Below are positions 1 through 8,708 of a stretch of DNA of 64,000 nucleotides, one piece after another. The first letter of the stretch is position 1; every line of letters begins with the position of its first letter. The notes under the pieces are model-generated. The model did not search any database. It worked only from the letters and a program-made list of their open reading frames with translations, and was not told the DNA's origin. The stretch is from Stigmatella erecta (GTDB lineage: Bacteria; Myxococcota; Myxococcia; Myxococcales; Myxococcaceae), in assembly GCF_900111745.1 (NCBI RefSeq), contig NZ_FOIJ01000002.1, positions 682,001 through 746,000 on the forward strand, written 5' to 3'. The position numbers were made by a program, and so were the translations under genes.

Positions 1-1
1 C

Positions 2-3000
2 AAGGGCTCGCACGAGCTGTCCTCCCGCATCTTCACGAAGGTCATCCTCTACGTGAAGGACAACTACGTCGACCCCAAGCGCGTCCGTCCCAAGGAGATG
101 ATGATCGCCTCCTTGGAGTATGTGGAGAAGAGCGTTCCGGACGTGCTCGTCGAGGGCAACGCGGAGACGGGGAAGATCAACCTCAACGTGAACGGCAAGC
201 AGCAGGAGTTCGACATCAGCCACGTCGACTCGCTGTGGAAGATGTCCTTCACGCTCAAGGACATCTTCGACTTCATCTCCAAGAACATGCGCCGCATCGA
301 GGACACGCGCGACATCGAGTACGCGGCGGTCAACGGCGCGCTCTCGACGTTGGATCCGCACTCGGTGCTGCTGCGCCCGGAGCTGTACCGGGAGATGAAG
401 CTGTCCACCAAGGGTGAGTTCGGCGGCCTGGGCTTCGTCATCCAGATGCGCGAGGGCAACCTCACCGTCGTGCGGGTGCTGCCCAAGACGCCGGCGCACC
501 GCGCGGGCATCCAGAAGGACGACCAGATCAAGAAGATCGGCGAGGAGTCCACGGTCAGCATGGACCTCAACGAGGCGGTCTCCAAGCTGCGCGGCGCGGT
601 GGACAGCAAGATCGTCATCACCGTGGAGCGCAAGGGCTGGGACAAGCCCCGGGTGATGACGCTCGCCCGCGCGATGATCTCCATCGAGAGCGTGCAGCAC
701 AAGCTGCTCGCGCAGAACGTGGGCTACGTGCGGCTGAAGAACTTCCAGGGCAACACCACGCGTGACTTGGAGTCGGCGCTGGCGGACCTGCGCAAGCAGT
801 CCGAGCAGAAGGGCGGCCCGATGAAGGGGCTGGTGCTCGACATGCGCGGCAACCCCGGCGGCCTGCTGGAGCAGGCCATCCAGGTGTCCGACACGTTCCT
901 GTCCAGCGGCGTCATCGTCGCGACGGTGGGCCTGTCCGACAAGCTGCGCGAGGAGAAGCGGGCCCGGCCCACCGAGGGCGAGGACACCTACCCCATCGCG
1001 GTGCTGGTGAACGCCGGCAGCGCCAGCGCGTCGGAGATCGTCGCGGGCGCGCTCAAGAACCTCAACCGCGCCACCATCATCGGCCGGCAGACCTTCGGCA
1101 AGGGCAGCGTGCAGGTGCTGTACGACTTCCCGGATGACAGCGCGCTGAAGCTGACCATCGCCAAGTACCTCACCCCCGGGGACGTCTCCATCCAGGAGGT
1201 GGGCATTGTGCCGGACATCCAGCTGGTGCCCACGCGCGTCACCGACGAGCGCATCGACGTGTTCGCCCCGCGCCGCTCCATCGGCGAGGCGGACCTGGAC
1301 CAGCACTTCGGCAACCCGGACTCCTCCACGGTGGCCAAGAAGCGCGAGGACGTGCTCAACCGCGAGAAGCCCTGGGAGAGCCTCAAGTACCTGAAGGTGG
1401 ACCCGAAGCAGCAGGCCGCCCAGGCCGCCAAGGAGGCCAAGGACGAGGAGAAGGCCGCCCCCAAGGTCGCCCAGAAGGACGCGAAGCACGGCGAGAAGGA
1501 CCCGCTCATCGACGTGGACGTGGCCGGCCAGAGCGAGGACCTGGACGACCAGCTCGACGCGGAGAGCCAGGACGAAATCAAGGAGGACTTCGAGGTCACC
1601 TTCGCGCGGGAGTTCGTGCTGCGCGCCCCGGCGACCACTCGCAAGGAGCAGCTCCAGCAGGGCAAGGCCTTCGTGGACCAGAAGCGGGCCGAGGAGGAGC
1701 AGCGCATCAACGCGGCCCTCGCCGCGCTGGGCACCGACTGGAGCCCGGGCCCCACGCCCAAGAACGTGCAGCTGGAGGCCACCTTCTCGCCCTCCGCGGA
1801 CCAGGCGGTCCACGCCGGCCAGGAGCTGGAGATGGTGCTGACGGCCGAGAACAAGGGCGCCGAGCCGCTCAAGCGCGTCCGGGCCTGGAGCGAGAGCGAC
1901 AACGCGTTCCTGGACCGCCGGGAGTTCATCCTGGGCGCCATCAACCCCGGAGAGAAGAAGTCCTGGAAGGTGAAGGTGCGCCTGCCCAAGGACCTCACGT
2001 CCCGCCGCGACGACGTGACGGTGAAGTTCTTCGATGACCAGGGCGCGCTGCCCAAGACGCTGGTGAGCGAGCTGAGCTTCGTGGAGCTGCCGCGGCCCTC
2101 CTTCTCCTTCAACTGGCAGGTGCTGGATTCCTGCCAGACGTGCAACGGGGACGGCATGGCGCAGCGCGGGGAGAGCGTCACCCTGGCGCTGGACGTGACG
2201 AACACGGGCACCGGCACGGCGCTCGACTCGTTCGCGCAGATCAAGAACGCGGGCGACGCGAACGTCTTCATCGAGAAGGGCCGCTTCAAGCTGGGCTCGC
2301 TGGCGCCGGGTGAGACGAAGTCCGCGCGCTTCCAGTTCGAGGTGAAGAAGGGCTACAAGGGCGACACCTTCCCGCTGAAGCTGGCCATCATCGACGAGCC
2401 GCTGGAGGAGTTCGTCACCGAGAAGCTGGAGCTGCCGGTGCGCGAGTCGGCCGTGGCGGCGCTGGAGCCGAAGAAGGGCCTGGTGCGCGTCCCGGAGAAG
2501 GCGGAGCTGTTCGGCGTGCCCCTGGCCAATGCCCGGCCGGTGGCCCGCGTGGGCACCGCCTCGGTGCTGACGGCGGAGGCCTCCACCAAGGGCTTCTACA
2601 AGGTGTCCGTGGGCGAGGACCGGTTCGCCTTCGTCAAGGCGGCGGATGCCCGCGAGGTGAAGGCCGGCAAGGCGGTGCTGCCCAAGAAGCTCGACTGGCT
2701 CACCTCGCTCAAGCCGCCGGAGATTCACCTGGAGGCCGACACCTCCAGCGGCGGGCTCATGGCCAACGGGGAGCGCTTCACGCTGACCGGCTACGTGACG
2801 GACCCCAATGGGCTCCTGGACGTGTACGTGCTCGTCAACGACCAGAAGGTCTACTTCAAGGCGGTGGACCCCAAGAGCGCCGAGCCGAAGAAGCTGACGT
2901 TCAGCACGGACTTCGCGCTGAAGGAGGGCAACAACAACGTCCTGGTGGTGGCGCGGGAGACGCAGGACTTCGCCAGCCGCAGGACGCTGGTCATCCGGCG

Positions 3001-3061
3001 CCGGCCGGCCGAGGTGGCGCAGAAGCTGACCACCCCGGGCCAGACCCAGAAGCCGCAGTAG
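2..3061 (+). CDS. S41 family C-terminal processing peptidase with PDZ domain, 5'-partial
   Basis: The frame is open to the left edge, so the true start lies outside the window; the GTG at 53 is an internal Val inside the conserved VLYVKDNYVD segment typical of this family's N-terminus. Numbered from 53, a PDZ domain spans about 118-200 and the S41 protease core about 205-395. The catalytic pair is visible as SASE Ser325 and GKGS Lys350, with the usual 25-residue spacing. Family members cleave periplasmic or outer-membrane proteins near their C-termini. The unusual part is the remaining ~600 residues: a charged Lys/Glu linker (~440-530), two CARDB/Ig-like segments (~575-800), an SH3-like stretch (~815-880) and a last beta-rich domain (~890-985). 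Typical CTPs end soon after the protease core. The protease call is firm; the C-terminal domain names are inferred from pattern. Confidence 0.93.
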   Translation, partial: KGSHELSSRIFTKVILYVKDNYVDPKRVRPKEMMIASLEYVEKSVPDVLVEGNAETGKINLNVNGKQQEFDISHVDSLWKMSFTLKDIFDFISKNMRRIEDTRDIEYAAVNGALSTLDPHSVLLRPELYREMKLSTKGEFGGLGFVIQMREGNLTVVRVLPKTPAHRAGIQKDDQIKKIGEESTVSMDLNEAVSKLRGAVDSKIVITVERKGWDKPRVMTLARAMISIESVQHKLLAQNVGYVRLKNFQGNTTRDLESALADLRKQSEQKGGPMKGLVLDMRGNPGGLLEQAIQVSDTFLSSGVIVATVGLSDKLREEKRARPTEGEDTYPIAVLVNAGSASASEIVAGALKNLNRATIIGRQTFGKGSVQVLYDFPDDSALKLTIAKYLTPGDVSIQEVGIVPDIQLVPTRVTDERIDVFAPRRSIGEADLDQHFGNPDSSTVAKKREDVLNREKPWESLKYLKVDPKQQAAQAAKEAKDEEKAAPKVAQKDAKHGEKDPLIDVDVAGQSEDLDDQLDAESQDEIKEDFEVTFAREFVLRAPATTRKEQLQQGKAFVDQKRAEEEQRINAALAALGTDWSPGPTPKNVQLEATFSPSADQAVHAGQELEMVLTAENKGAEPLKRVRAWSESDNAFLDRREFILGAINPGEKKSWKVKVRLPKDLTSRRDDVTVKFFDDQGALPKTLVSELSFVELPRPSFSFNWQVLDSCQTCNGDGMAQRGESVTLALDVTNTGTGTALDSFAQIKNAGDANVFIEKGRFKLGSLAPGETKSARFQFEVKKGYKGDTFPLKLAIIDEPLEEFVTEKLELPVRESAVAALEPKKGLVRVPEKAELFGVPLANARPVARVGTASVLTAEASTKGFYKVSVGEDRFAFVKAADAREVKAGKAVLPKKLDWLTSLKPPEIHLEADTSSGGLMANGERFTLTGYVTDPNGLLDVYVLVNDQKVYFKAVDPKSAEPKKLTFSTDFALKEGNNNVLVVARETQDFASRRTLVIRRRPAEVAQKLTTPGQTQKPQ

Positions 3062-3088
3062 GCGGCGGCTTCCCCCCCTGAAGTGACC

Positions 3089-3138
3089 GGGCGGCTCCCC
3101 GGGAGGCTCACCCCTCCCACCTGGGAGCCGCCCGTTTT
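3089..3138 (+). terminator. Rho-independent terminator after the S41 peptidase gene
   Basis: A perfect 11-bp stem pairs GGGCGGCTCCC (3089-3099) with GGGAGCCGCCC (3123-3133), followed by GTTTTATT. It starts 28 nt after the protease stop codon and ends just before the -35 box proposed for the next gene. Confidence 0.8.
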
Positions 3139-3139
3139 A

Positions 3140-3169
3140 TTGACGCTCTCGGTGGACGCACGTTAGCGT
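3140..3169 (+). promoter_or_regulatory. putative sigma-70-type promoter of the barrel protein gene
   Basis: TTGACG (3140-3145) and TAGCGT (3164-3169) are separated by 18 nt, immediately after the upstream terminator and about 50 nt before the chosen ATG. The -35 matches the consensus in five of six positions. Placement is good, but the call rests on hexamer matching only. Confidence 0.45.
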
Positions 3170-3220
3170 CCTGCCGGATCGGCGCCCGTTGCCGGCGCGC
3201 GCCTGGGAGGCGGTTTGAGG

Positions 3221-4120
3221 ATGCACGCGTTCAGTCGATGGTGGGCCCTCGCGACGCTCGTGACGGGAGCCACCGCGTACGCGGACGACAACGATTTGCA
3301 GCTCGAGAAGCTCGGCAATCCGGCCCTGGGGGCCACGCCGGGCTTGGCCACCGCGAACGCGAACTTCCAGGCCTTCGCCCGCACCTTTGGCGCGGCGCTC
3401 ACGTCCACGAACCTGATGCCCCCGGAGACGCTGGGGCACTCGGGCTTCAACATCAACCTGGAGCTGTCCGTCATCAACCTGCCCGATGACGTGCTCATCC
3501 CCACCGAGGGGGCACAGCCGGGCTCGGTGCTGCTGCCAGCGCTCCATGTCCGCAAGGGCCTGCCCTTCTCGCTGGAGCTGGGCGCCCGGGTAGGCTGGGT
3601 GGAGAAGAGCAGCCTGTTCGCCGCCACCGGCGAGCTGAAGTGGGCCATCAACGAGGGCTTCACGTACCTGCCGGACATCGGCGTGCGCGGCCACATCACC
3701 CGGCTCATGGGGGCCCGGGACCTGGGGCTCACCACGGCCGGGTTGGACTTCGGCGTGGGCAAGCAGTTCCCCGTCGGCGGCATGGTGACGTTCACCCCGT
3801 ACGGCGGCCTGGACCTGCTCTTCACCGGCGCGGACTCGCGCAACCTCGACTTCGACCCGGACCGCCCCGCGGAGCCCCCGGCGACCCCGCAGGAGATTCT
3901 CGTGGACACCGCCGTCTACGAGCCCGTGGACATCGGCGACAGCCTCAACCCGCGCATCTACGGCGGCGTGCGGTTCATCGGCGGCGTGCTGCAGCTGGGC
4001 GTGGAGTTCTCCTACACGCGCCTGGGCAGCGTGAAGCTGAACCCGGCCGATGACGCCAGCGACAGCAAGGGCGTGCCCGGCGTCGTCACCTTCAACACCT
4101 CGTTCGGCCTGGACTTCTAG
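3221..4120 (+). CDS. predicted outer-membrane beta-barrel protein
   Basis: A 299-aa exported protein of unknown function. Residues 1-21 form a signal peptide (MHAFSRWW start, Ala-rich core, AYA cleavage before DD). The rest alternates short hydrophobic and polar beta strands rich in Gly and aromatics (GVRGHITRL, LDFGVGKQFP, YGGVRFIGGV) and ends in Phe, the usual C-terminal signature of outer-membrane barrels. GGAGG at 3207-3211 sits 9 nt before the ATG at 3221, which decides it over a TTG two codons upstream. Its stop overlaps the stop of the convergent glycerophosphodiesterase at a CTAG tetramer. No specific transport or adhesion function can be read from the sequence. Confidence 0.75.
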   Translation: MHAFSRWWALATLVTGATAYADDNDLQLEKLGNPALGATPGLATANANFQAFARTFGAALTSTNLMPPETLGHSGFNINLELSVINLPDDVLIPTEGAQPGSVLLPALHVRKGLPFSLELGARVGWVEKSSLFAATGELKWAINEGFTYLPDIGVRGHITRLMGARDLGLTTAGLDFGVGKQFPVGGMVTFTPYGGLDLLFTGADSRNLDFDPDRPAEPPATPQEILVDTAVYEPVDIGDSLNPRIYGGVRFIGGVLQLGVEFSYTRLGSVKLNPADDASDSKGVPGVVTFNTSFGLDF

Positions 4121-4842
4121 GCCGCGCGCTTCAGGCCCTCGCGCACGCCGCGGGGGCGGTTGGTGATGAGGTAGGACACCCCCATCGCCTCCAGGGCCCG
4201 GGCCCGCGCCGGGTCATCCACCGTCCACACCGCCACGCGCAGGCCCGCGGCCTTCCAGGCTGCCACCCGCTCCGGGGTGCAGGCCTCGTGGAAGGGGTGC
4301 ACCGAGTGCGAGGACACCAGCGGGTTCATCAGGTACGCCTGGGGGCTCCAGGGCTTGTCCGGATCAATGAGGAAACCCCGGCGCAGCGAGGGCGCCGCGG
4401 CGGCGAACCGGAACAGGCACCAGGGGTTGAAGCTGGACACCACCACCCGTCCGGCCAGCCCCTCCCGGGTGATGAGCTCCGCCACCTTGTCCGCGAGCCC
4501 CCCGTCGTTGAAGCGGTCGCACTTGAGCTCGATGTTGATGAGGAAGTGCGAGGGCAGCGCCGCCACCACCTCCTCCAGGAGCGGAATCCGCGCGGGGGCG
4601 AAGCCCAGGGGGCTGCCCACATCCGCCCGCCGGAGCTTCCAGTAGGGCGTGGTGCGCACCTCCCAGGGCAGCCGGGCCAGCCGGTCCAGCCGCTCATCGT
4701 GGCAGACCACCACCTCGCCGGAGCCGCACACCATGGCATCCAGTTCCACCCCGTCCGCGCCCTGCTTCACCGCCTCGGCGAAGGCCTCCAGGGTGTTCTC
4801 GGGAGCGTCGGCGCTGGCGCCTCGGTGGGCAAGCAGGAGCAT
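4117..4842 (-). CDS. ugpQ: glycerophosphodiester phosphodiesterase (GDPD/UgpQ family)
   Basis: A 241-aa protein of the usual length for cytoplasmic UgpQ-type enzymes, which hydrolyse deacylated phospholipids to glycerol-3-phosphate and an alcohol. It starts LLLAHRGASADAPENTLEAF; the HRG motif and ENT glutamate are family hallmarks. They are followed by GVELDAMV and VVCHDERLDR, which supply the metal-binding Glu/Asp and catalytic His, and by INIELK. There is no signal peptide, so it probably acts in the cytoplasm. The family is certain; the gene name is by resemblance. The gene stands alone between convergent and divergent neighbours. Confidence 0.9.
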   Translation of the reverse strand: MLLLAHRGASADAPENTLEAFAEAVKQGADGVELDAMVCGSGEVVVCHDERLDRLARLPWEVRTTPYWKLRRADVGSPLGFAPARIPLLEEVVAALPSHFLINIELKCDRFNDGGLADKVAELITREGLAGRVVVSSFNPWCLFRFAAAAPSLRRGFLIDPDKPWSPQAYLMNPLVSSHSVHPFHEACTPERVAAWKAAGLRVAVWTVDDPARARALEAMGVSYLITNRPRGVREGLKRAA

Positions 4843-4951
4843 GCCCGGCAGTCTGCGTCAGAACCGCGCCGGGGGGTGAAGGAACTCCGCCCCCTGTCCT
4901 CCACGGACAGTTGGCTTGCCTCGCCCCGGGGTTTGCTGCACTGTGAGGTGC

Positions 4952-5167
4952 ATGGGGCTGGGCCTTGGAGAATTCATCGTCCTTGGGTTTGTGCTGATGG
5001 TGGTGTTCTCCGCCTCGCGCATGGGCCAGCTTGGCAACGCCATGGGCAAGTTCGTCTACTCGTTCCGCAAGGCCTCCAAGGGGGAGGACTTCGTGGACGT
5101 GAAGCCCCTGCCCCCCTCGCGCCGCGGCACCATCGACGCGGACTACACCGACTCCAAGAAGAACTAG
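4952..5167 (+). CDS. tatA: TatA/TatE-like twin-arginine translocase subunit
   Basis: A 71-aa protein with the TatA architecture: a very short N-terminus, one membrane helix (about 5-22, FIVLGFVLMVVFSA), then an amphipathic helix with LGNAMGKFVYSFRKASKGED, matching the family pattern of LG-x-x-LG-x-x-x-x-x-F+KA. The tail is charged and ends DSKKN. The classical F-G-x-x-K-L-P-E motif is degenerate here (FSASRMGQ). ATG 4952 gives the expected short N-terminus and has GTGAGG upstream. No tatC lies in the window, so partners must be elsewhere. Its stop overlaps that of the convergent gene at a CTAG. Confidence 0.82.
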   Translation: MGLGLGEFIVLGFVLMVVFSASRMGQLGNAMGKFVYSFRKASKGEDFVDVKPLPPSRRGTIDADYTDSKKN

Positions 5168-5934
5168 GCCCCCAGGCCGCCCTGCCCCTTGCCCACGCCC
5201 TCCTCCAGCAGGCGCGCGGCCTGCTCGCGCAGGGACTCGTGCACGGAGGTGTCGTGCGCCAGCTCGGCCAGGTCCGTCGCGTTGAGCAGGGGGACGATTT
5301 TCGCCCCCACCTCGGGCGGCAGGTAGGGGTTGAAGACGAGCGCGCGGCGCACCAGGTGGCGGGCGGACCAGCGCGGGGACTTCCAGATTTCCACCAGCGG
5401 CTCGGGCCGGGCCGGGCGGCGCGCCGCCATGCGCACCACGAGCGGCTCGGTGAGGCGGGGGTTGAGCAGGGCGTTGCTTACCACGGAGGCGTTGCTCGCC
5501 GTCACCAGCCGGGCGAGCAGGTCCGGATCCCTCGTGAGGCGGGCCTGCTGCTTGAGGTGCCCCAGGGACTGGGAGAACACCTTCGCGTCCGACTTGGCCG
5601 CCGCGCGCGCATCGAACTGCTTGCGCGCGGGCCCCTCGGGGAAGAGGTCCGCCACCGTCTCCAGGGACTGCACCTCCGCGAGCCGCCGCAGCGAGTCCGC
5701 GTAGGGAATCTGCGCCGCCTCCATGCCCAGGGCCGCCGTGACGGCCGCGAGCACGCGGGTGGCGGGCTCCCAGCCCGAGCGGGCCAGGGCGATGAGGTGG
5801 CCGACGAACTCGTTGGCATCGAGCGGATCGTGCCGGGCGAGCTCGCGCGCCACCGCCTTGCGGAGGATCTCCGCGCTGCCGCTCAGGCCGTGCAGCCGCA
5901 GCGCGAGGTTCTTGGCCTGTTCCCGGGTGGGCAT
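5164..5934 (-). CDS. conserved hypothetical helical protein
   Basis: A 256-aa soluble protein, almost entirely alpha-helical by composition, with repeated Leu/Ala-rich helical hairpins (for example LARLVTASNASVVSNALLN and RLTEPLVVRMAARRP). The periodicity is compatible with a HEAT-like solenoid, which is an inference. No catalytic motif, signal peptide or membrane segment is seen. It lies 13 nt downstream of the MJ0042 zinc-ribbon gene on the same strand and is probably co-transcribed with it. Function unknown. Confidence 0.72.
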   Translation of the reverse strand: MPTREQAKNLALRLHGLSGSAEILRKAVARELARHDPLDANEFVGHLIALARSGWEPATRVLAAVTAALGMEAAQIPYADSLRRLAEVQSLETVADLFPEGPARKQFDARAAAKSDAKVFSQSLGHLKQQARLTRDPDLLARLVTASNASVVSNALLNPRLTEPLVVRMAARRPARPEPLVEIWKSPRWSARHLVRRALVFNPYLPPEVGAKIVPLLNATDLAELAHDTSVHESLREQAARLLEEGVGKGQGGLGA

Positions 5935-5947
5935 GGCGTGCGCCTCG

Positions 5948-8557
5948 CTAGGGCTTGCCGCTCTCCTCGGGCACCGCCTCCATCTTCACTTCGAGCCGGA
6001 GCTGGCCGAGTTCCTGCGGAAAGTCGTGGAAGAGCACCGCGAACGGAGCGCGCGCGCCCGGGGCAATCGTGGAGGCCCCGCCGTCCAGCTGCGTGCGCAA
6101 CTGCGCCGAGGTCTCCTCGTTGGTGACGGCGTAGAGCTCCTCGGGGTTGGGGACCTTGCCCGCGAGCCCCTCGGTGGCCTTCACCCGCTGGCCCCCGTCG
6201 TACAGCGCGGCGCGGACCCGGATGCGCACGGGCCTGGAGGAGCGGTTCTCCACGTCTCCGCGGACGTAGAAGACCGCCCCGCCCCCGCGCGTGTCGTAGA
6301 GGCCATTCGAGACGTTGTGCGCCACGAAGTCGCTGGGCGTCACCAGCGCCAGCAGGGTCGAGGGCGACAGGGCCGTGGCATCCACCCGGCCCTCCTTGAG
6401 GTACACGCTGCCCACCGCGGTGAGCGCCAGCAGCAACCCCGCGGCGATGGTGAGGTAGGCCACCTGCCCGGTGACCTCCTGCGCGGCGCTCGGCTTGCGC
6501 CGCTCGGGGATGCCCATGTCCGCGGGCCGGCCCGCGGGGCGGGCGATGGCGGGGACCGCCAGGTTCGGCGCGGACGGAGCCGGGGCCGCGGGCAGGTCCT
6601 GCTGGGACGGCACATCCAGCAGCGGGCTGGGGGTCTGGGCGCTTCCGCTCTCCAGGCCCGGAACCTCCTCGCCGTGCGACGGCAGATCGAGCCGCGAGCG
6701 CCCCGTGTCCGTGGGGCTAAGGAAGGGGTTCTTGTTGGTCTCGGTGAGATAGCCCTGCGACGGGTCCGCCGAGCCCAGCATCTGCCGGCCCGTCTCCGTC
6801 GGGGCGAACCGGGGCTCCGCCGCCTGCGCGAACGGGTCCTGGAACGGGGTGGCGGGGGCCGCGGCGGCCGCCGCCTGCGCGAACGGATCCTGGAACGGGG
6901 TGGAGGGGGCCGCAGCCTCCGCGGCCTGCGCGAACGGGTCCTGAAACGGGACGGCAGGAGCCTCGGACTGAGCCGAACCGCCGCCCAGCTCATCGTCCCC
7001 CATCATCCCGAACTCCATGGGACCTGGGGGCGAGAACGCGGGGGCGGGGGCGGCGGGGCGCTCCGCGGCCCCGAACGGGCTGGCGAACTCGTCGAAGTCC
7101 GCGGGCGCGGACGACTGGGGCGCGAGCGCCGGGGCGGGCCGCGCCGCGGCGGGCGGGGCCTGAGGCGCGGCGATGGAGCCCGCGCGTCCCAGCAAGGCTG
7201 CGGGCACGGGCGCGGAGAGCTCATCCTGCGAAGGAGCGCTCAGGTCTCCGCCCACCGAGCCGAACGGGTCATCCTCCGCGAAGGCGAAGGAGGTGGGCGC
7301 GGGCGCCGCCGCGGGGGCCGGGACCGGCTCCGGCTCCGCGGAGAACCCCAGGCCGGACGGAGGCCCGTCCAGGTCCGCCTGGGGCGAACCGAAGGGGTCC
7401 TCGTCCATGAACGGCATCGAGGACACGGGCGCTACCGGGGCGGGAGGCGCCACCGGAGGGGCCACGGGCGCCGGCCGGGCCACGGGCGCCGCCAGGGGAA
7501 CGGAGCTGGTGGGCACCTGGAACGGCGTGGGCCGCGCGGCCGCCGCGGGGGCGGCGCTCACGGGCACCGGCACCGGCGCGGGACGCCCCGCCGGGACGGC
7601 GGCCACCCCGACCGTCGAGGGACGCCGGGCCGCCACGGGCGCGGGCTTGGGAGGAGGCGCCGCCACCGGGACGGGCGCCGGGGCCGAGAACGGCCCGGCA
7701 TCGAACTCCGGCGGAGGCCCCAAATCAGGGGCCGGCTCGCTCAGGTCCGTATCAATGGAACCAAAGGAGCCCTTGTCCCCGAAACCGAACGAGGCATTCA
7801 TCCCCCCCGGGCCCCCGGCCCGGGCCTGCGGCGCGGGATGAGGGGGCAGCGCGGAGGGCGCCTCCGGGGGAAGCTCGGGAAGGGGCGCGGCAGGGCCCGC
7901 CCCCGGGTTCGCGAAGAACTCGGCGAACAGGTCCGCCGCGGGGGGCACCGCGGGCGAGGGCACCGCGGGCTTCGGCGCGGGCTTGGCCACCGCGGGCAGC
8001 CCCACCGCGGAGCTCCGGGTCGCCGCAGGGGCCTTCGGAACGGGGGGGCTGGCCGGGGCGCGTGCGGTCACGGCCGACCCGGCCGGGGCCGCGGGCCGGC
8101 CGGGCACCGGCGCGGCCGCCACGGGAAGCGGCGGGAGGGACGGAACCGGCGGCCGGGCCTCGGGCGGGACCTGGATGGGCAGGACGCGGGTCGTCTCGTG
8201 GTGGATTTCCTCCTCCGAGCCCGAGTCCATGGCGTTCCACGGGCTCGGCGGCAGCCTCGCCGCGGGGGCCGCGGGCCCCTGGCGGCTGGCCTCTACCCCC
8301 TCGGCGAAGAAGCCGGGCCGGGTGCTATGGCCGGGCTTGGGGTCGGGGGCGGTCCCGAAGCGCTCGAAGGGGTCGAACCCCCCGTCCGCAGGCCCGGGGA
8401 CGGGAGGAGCGGACGCACCGGGGGTAGCTCCCGCCGGAGCGCGGGAGACACGGAACGTATGCTGGCACTTCGTGCAGCGGACCTTGACCCCCTTCTCCGT
8501 CACCTTCTCGTCGGGGATCTTGAATCGCGTCTGGCACTGCTCGCACTGGACGATCAT
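5948..8557 (-). CDS. MJ0042-type zinc-ribbon, Pro/Ala-rich single-pass membrane protein (DUF3426-like)
   Basis: An 869-aa protein. Residues 1-37 form an MJ0042 zinc ribbon, with CEQC and CTKC knuckles and the VRCTKCQHTFRV end. A very long low-complexity Pro/Ala/Gly region follows (about 40-680), broken by short acidic-aromatic patches such as DDPFGS and MDEDPFGS and by a 17-residue tandem repeat. One membrane helix lies near 700-725 (YLTIAAGLLLALTAVGSVYL), then a C-terminal domain resembling the extracytoplasmic DUF3426 domain. The architecture suggests a cytoplasmic metal-binding head on a disordered tether anchored in the inner membrane. The role is unknown; similar myxobacterial proteins are often large scaffolds. 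The first gene of a probable two-gene unit. Confidence 0.85.
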   Translation of the reverse strand: MIVQCEQCQTRFKIPDEKVTEKGVKVRCTKCQHTFRVSRAPAGATPGASAPPVPGPADGGFDPFERFGTAPDPKPGHSTRPGFFAEGVEASRQGPAAPAARLPPSPWNAMDSGSEEEIHHETTRVLPIQVPPEARPPVPSLPPLPVAAAPVPGRPAAPAGSAVTARAPASPPVPKAPAATRSSAVGLPAVAKPAPKPAVPSPAVPPAADLFAEFFANPGAGPAAPLPELPPEAPSALPPHPAPQARAGGPGGMNASFGFGDKGSFGSIDTDLSEPAPDLGPPPEFDAGPFSAPAPVPVAAPPPKPAPVAARRPSTVGVAAVPAGRPAPVPVPVSAAPAAAARPTPFQVPTSSVPLAAPVARPAPVAPPVAPPAPVAPVSSMPFMDEDPFGSPQADLDGPPSGLGFSAEPEPVPAPAAAPAPTSFAFAEDDPFGSVGGDLSAPSQDELSAPVPAALLGRAGSIAAPQAPPAAARPAPALAPQSSAPADFDEFASPFGAAERPAAPAPAFSPPGPMEFGMMGDDELGGGSAQSEAPAVPFQDPFAQAAEAAAPSTPFQDPFAQAAAAAAPATPFQDPFAQAAEPRFAPTETGRQMLGSADPSQGYLTETNKNPFLSPTDTGRSRLDLPSHGEEVPGLESGSAQTPSPLLDVPSQQDLPAAPAPSAPNLAVPAIARPAGRPADMGIPERRKPSAAQEVTGQVAYLTIAAGLLLALTAVGSVYLKEGRVDATALSPSTLLALVTPSDFVAHNVSNGLYDTRGGGAVFYVRGDVENRSSRPVRIRVRAALYDGGQRVKATEGLAGKVPNPEELYAVTNEETSAQLRTQLDGGASTIAPGARAPFAVLFHDFPQELGQLRLEVKMEAVPEESGKP
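6822..6958 (-). repeat. 51-bp in-frame tandem repeat (about 2.7 copies)
   Basis: Near-identical 51-bp units begin at 6822, 6873 and 6924. They encode the 17-residue unit PFQDPFAQAA followed by an Ala-rich spacer inside the disordered region of the MJ0042 protein. The periodic Phe-Asp-Pro-Phe motif may act as a short linear binding motif (inference). Confidence 0.8.
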
Positions 8558-8708
8558 CGGTCAGGTTCGGCAGTATAGGCGGCCAGCCCCGTCACTGCGA
8601 GCAAGCAACCGCGCCCGCTTGCTCTCCCCATCCCTCTCCACTACACGAGGGGCTGCTTTTTCCGACGCTTCACGCGTAACGCTTTCGGACGTGGGCGGAG
8701 AACCGAAC

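Noticed and set aside
5723-8578. Open frame of 951 codons on the plus strand opposite the MJ0042 gene
   Set aside because: Composition is Arg/Gly/His-rich with no domain, as expected for the antisense of a high-GC Pro/Ala gene; the zinc ribbon and membrane helix support the minus strand.
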